Below are positions 61,749 to 64,000 of a stretch of DNA of 64,000 nt, in pieces. How positions within the stretch are numbered: position 1 is the stretch's first letter; each line of letters begins with the position of its first letter. This stretch comes from Pseudovibrio sp. Tun.PSC04-5.I4. Lineage in GTDB: Bacteria; Pseudomonadota; Alphaproteobacteria; Rhizobiales; Stappiaceae. The translations under genes were made by a program, and so were the position numbers. Location: the NCBI RefSeq assembly GCF_900104145.1, contig NZ_FNLB01000006.1, positions 78,501 through 142,500 of the forward strand, written 5' to 3'. Under the pieces are notes generated by a model. It did no database searches, was not told the DNA's origin, and saw only the letters and a list, made by a program, of their open reading frames with translations.

Positions 61749-62738
61749 TTATGACAAGGACCAGTTGGCAACGATGTTTTCTGCGTTGGTCAAAATCTCT
61801 TCATCATACGCAGTGTCAATGAAGCCGGTGTTCTCCTTGACTTGCCATTCCTGATAGGCACCTGCGATGATCGGCCCGACTGCGTCTTGCGCGAGCAGCC
61901 ATCCCATAGCCAGATGAGCCAGAGGCATTCCAACTCTCGCAGCAAAATCCTTCAATTCGTTCGCGCAGCCCAGATACTGCTCCAGCAAAGGTGAGTTCAG
62001 TTTAGGGTTGTTCGCTCGGTCGTCGTTCTTGTCAAAATTGCCTTCAGTTTTGAAGGAACCTGTCAAAAGGCCCTGCATAAGCGGGCTGTAGGGCAGGTAC
62101 TTGATATCGTTCTCTTCGCAGAGCGGAATGATCTCGTCCTTACTCCGGTAGCTTAGCGGAATATTATGATAATGCGTGGCATTCGGCTCCAGAAGATTAT
62201 AGAGGCCCTGATAAGTGGCCAGCTCACAATGCCTCATCAGGTCTTTGGTCATCTCCAAAGAGAAGTTTGAAACTCCCAGATGACGGACTTTGCCACTTGC
62301 CACGACAGCAAGCAAACCCTCAGCCGTTTCTTCAATTGAAGTGTCGGGATCGGGCCAATGGCACTGCAATATGTCAATGTAATCTGTTTTTAGGCGAAGC
62401 AGGGATTGATCCACCTCCTCAACAATTGAGGCTTTGGTGAGGTTGTTTTTGACGTGCCGTTGTGGGTTGTTCCATACAAGACCACATTTACTGGCGATAA
62501 AAACTGTCTCTCGCTCAAATGGCTCTAATGCTTTCCCCAGCAGCGTTTCAGCATGTCCCATGCCGTATACCGGGGCGACATCAAAAAAGTTGATGCCCAC
62601 ATCTACTGCCGTTCGCATGGTTCGGATGGAAGTCGCATCCTCTGTATCGTTCCAGGTGCCACCCACTGCCCAGCAACCAAAACCGAGAGCAGAGACGTCC
62701 ATATCTTTCAAACGCTTGAAAATCATTGTTATATCCAT
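61749..62738 (-). CDS. Aldo/keto reductase
   Basis: About 329 residues, NADPH-dependent aldo/keto reductase TIM barrel. N-terminal MDVSALGFGCWAVGG, catalytic Asp/Tyr in FFDVAPVYGMGHAETLLG, Lys in FIASKCGLVW and His in DILQCHWPD. The C-terminal cofactor part includes LAHLAMGWLLAQDAVGPIIAGA. Similar to AKR11/YhdN-like enzymes; substrate unknown. Starts at 62738 and 62726 are both possible, with weak ribosome sites. It has no close partner gene. Confidence 0.9.
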   Translation of the reverse strand: MDITMIFKRLKDMDVSALGFGCWAVGGTWNDTEDATSIRTMRTAVDVGINFFDVAPVYGMGHAETLLGKALEPFERETVFIASKCGLVWNNPQRHVKNNLTKASIVEEVDQSLLRLKTDYIDILQCHWPDPDTSIEETAEGLLAVVASGKVRHLGVSNFSLEMTKDLMRHCELATYQGLYNLLEPNATHYHNIPLSYRSKDEIIPLCEENDIKYLPYSPLMQGLLTGSFKTEGNFDKNDDRANNPKLNSPLLEQYLGCANELKDFAARVGMPLAHLAMGWLLAQDAVGPIIAGAYQEWQVKENTGFIDTAYDEEILTNAENIVANWSLS

Positions 62739-63965
62739 GACTTGGTAACTCTTGAAAAAGAGGAGCACACGAATCTATGAAAAACAATGTGTTATAAAGG
62801 CATTTCCGATGTGCGAAGCTCGACTGAACTTATGTTGGAGCAATGGGATCGCGCCTTTATAGTGCTAATTGTTGGAGAAGACCGTTGGTAATCGTGGGTG
62901 TCTTTGATAGATGATTCCATCATCCTGCATATTACAAAGTATGTGTGCTGATCTGTGGTCCAGTTTGGTTGCTGCACCAAAGCCGAAGTCACTTGCCTTC
63001 GCCCCGAAAGATTGAGAGGTCTGGACCGTTGGAGGATTAGTTAAAGAGTGAGGGGCATAGATTAGGAGAGAGGGAGGATAACTTTTGTCCACGATGTGCT
63101 TTCATTTGGTTCCTCAGCTCATATGCCTAGAGCTACGTCCTCTAATCATAGCCACACGAAAGCCGTCGGATTTACGGAGTTTTCCGCCTAAGAACGCAGC
63201 AATCCTACATTCCACGCAAACCAACGCAAGTTAGAACGCAAACATAGCAATTGCCGAATGATGGTAATTGCTAAACCTTCGGTCTCGGTTTTCTGGGTCC
63301 TTTACTTTGGAGGTCCTCTTCTGGAAAGGGGAGCTTGTGCATTCAACTCGGAAGACCTTCGGAACTCCAGACGGAGAATAGGTGGGCATAAAAGCTCGCT
63401 CTTTCAGGATCCGTTGTGCATCGATCCTTTAGATACGGCCCAGTTGAATATCAACGCGGTGAAGCCCAGCCGGCGACTTGGTAAAGTTTTCTCTGTTTTC
63501 AATCCTATAGTGAGCACTGTTTATAGACGCGGTTCTCCAAGCTAGAAACTAAGCCGTATAAGAGTTCACCAACACAGCATTCACAGCGTTGAGACCAACG
63601 TGAGTAGGTTCATCCAGCGTCCTGTTTCAATAACGACAAAATCCACGGCCATTATGACCTGCGGGTTTTGTATTCGGCACACCTTTAAAAAATCTGGTGA
63701 CAGCAGTCTCTGATGGAAGTGATTGGGTTCGGCGCCTCTAATAAGGCGCCTCCACTTGAAATTGCCGGTATGACATGAACGAATCTCCGCCAATTCAATC
63801 ACGCTTCAGAGTGCGTGGTGTAGGGGGAACCTAATAAGAGGACTTAGGAAGAGCCAGTTATCGACCTTTTTCTGCACTCCTGAGCCATCTCCTGATATTA
63901 GTTTACCAGCGCTTTTGGGCAATCCTCAAAGCTGACTTAAAGGCATCTTGCTGAGGAGATTCCAT
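62739..63965. other. Gene-poor stretch
   Basis: About 1.2 kb with no gene that I can support. Short frames (for example 63258-63545 plus, 63581-63802 minus) lack ribosome sites and recognisable domains. A pair of GGCGCCTC copies lies near 63732-63753. The region could be decayed coding sequence or a long regulatory region for the gene starting at 63966. Confidence 0.5.
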
Positions 63966-64000
63966 ATGTCCATAAACAGTGGGGATATGGGATTGGCTTG
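63966..64000 (+). CDS. Start of a gene cut by the right edge
   Basis: ATG at 63966 opens MSINSGDMGLA and runs off the window. GAGGAG at 63953-63958 is an excellent ribosome site 7 bases before it. Eleven codons are too few to name a family. Confidence 0.55.
   Translation, partial: MSINSGDMGLA

Noticed and set aside
63258..63545. 95-codon plus-strand frame in the right-hand gap
   Set aside because: No ribosome site, no recognisable domain, low-complexity mix of residues.
63581..63802. 73-codon minus-strand frame, considered as a LysR or other regulator relic
   Set aside because: No helix-turn-helix or family motif could be seen; left as part of the gene-poor stretch.
1..64000. CRISPR arrays, tRNA or rRNA genes
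   Set aside because: No regularly spaced repeats and no tRNA T-arm with matching acceptor stems were found by eye in the gaps; a covariance scan would be needed to be certain.

Overview
The window reads as a piece of chromosome from a marine or host-associated alphaproteobacterium that can live with and without oxygen. The pointers are a PutA lacking a DNA-binding domain paired with an Lrp-type PutR, a Caulobacter-like XylD, TRAP-type sugar-acid uptake, a dispersed intergenic repeat of the kind common in Rhizobiales and relatives, a full arginine deiminase operon and a bifunctional AdhE. A Pseudovibrio-like (Stappiaceae) source fits; that assignment is inference. No rRNA, tRNA, CRISPR array, intact insertion sequence or prophage was seen.

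Layout. 1-3.5 kb: the tail of a GH42 beta-galactosidase overlapping xylD (D-xylonate dehydratase). 3.6-7.8 kb: putA with divergent putR. 7.8-14.7 kb: a minus-strand arginine deiminase operon, arcD-arcA-arcB-arcC-nhaC-GNAT, with a 20-bp perfect hairpin at the arcD/arcA boundary. 15-18.4 kb: a CofD/YvcK-like protein and a long-chain acyl-CoA synthetase. 18.5-30.3 kb: a hexuronate/glucuronide catabolic divergon. Its minus arm is dctQ-dctM-GH31-uxuB-uxaC and its plus arm is GH2 beta-glucuronidase-UxuR-like GntR-uxuA. The 660-bp region between them carries a perfect ExuR/UxuR-type palindrome. Together these take a glucuronide to 2-keto-3-deoxygluconate. 30.4-32.5 kb: znuC-znuB-zur behind a Zur-type palindrome. 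32.5-36.8 kb: small regulatory and hypothetical genes, including a LuxR-type regulator whose receiver lacks the phospho-accepting Asp. 37.2-40 kb: adhE behind an FNR-type box. 40-46.9 kb: a secreted protein with an internal duplication, a MocR regulator with a divergent EamA exporter, an AstE/AspA-like peptidase, a methyltransferase and an AhpD-like protein. 47-53.4 kb: accessory-looking genes (AT-rich methyltransferase, TetR with a DUF418 membrane protein, Crp/Fnr protein, pentapeptide-repeat membrane protein) among palindromic repeats. 53.9-62.7 kb: DEAD-box helicase, cupin, MgtE, PstS-like protein, BCCT transporter, PagL-like lipid A deacylase, aldo/keto reductase. 62.7-64 kb: a gene-poor stretch ending in the first 11 codons of a new gene.

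No wholly new defence or mobile system is evident. The best leads are the arcD/arcA hairpin, the UxuR-type operator cluster serving a TRAP system that lacks its binding protein, the degenerate receiver with a 40-codon Cys-rich reading frame beside it, the TetR palindrome that overlaps its own start codon, the duplicated secreted protein, and the twin palindromes before the PagL-like gene.
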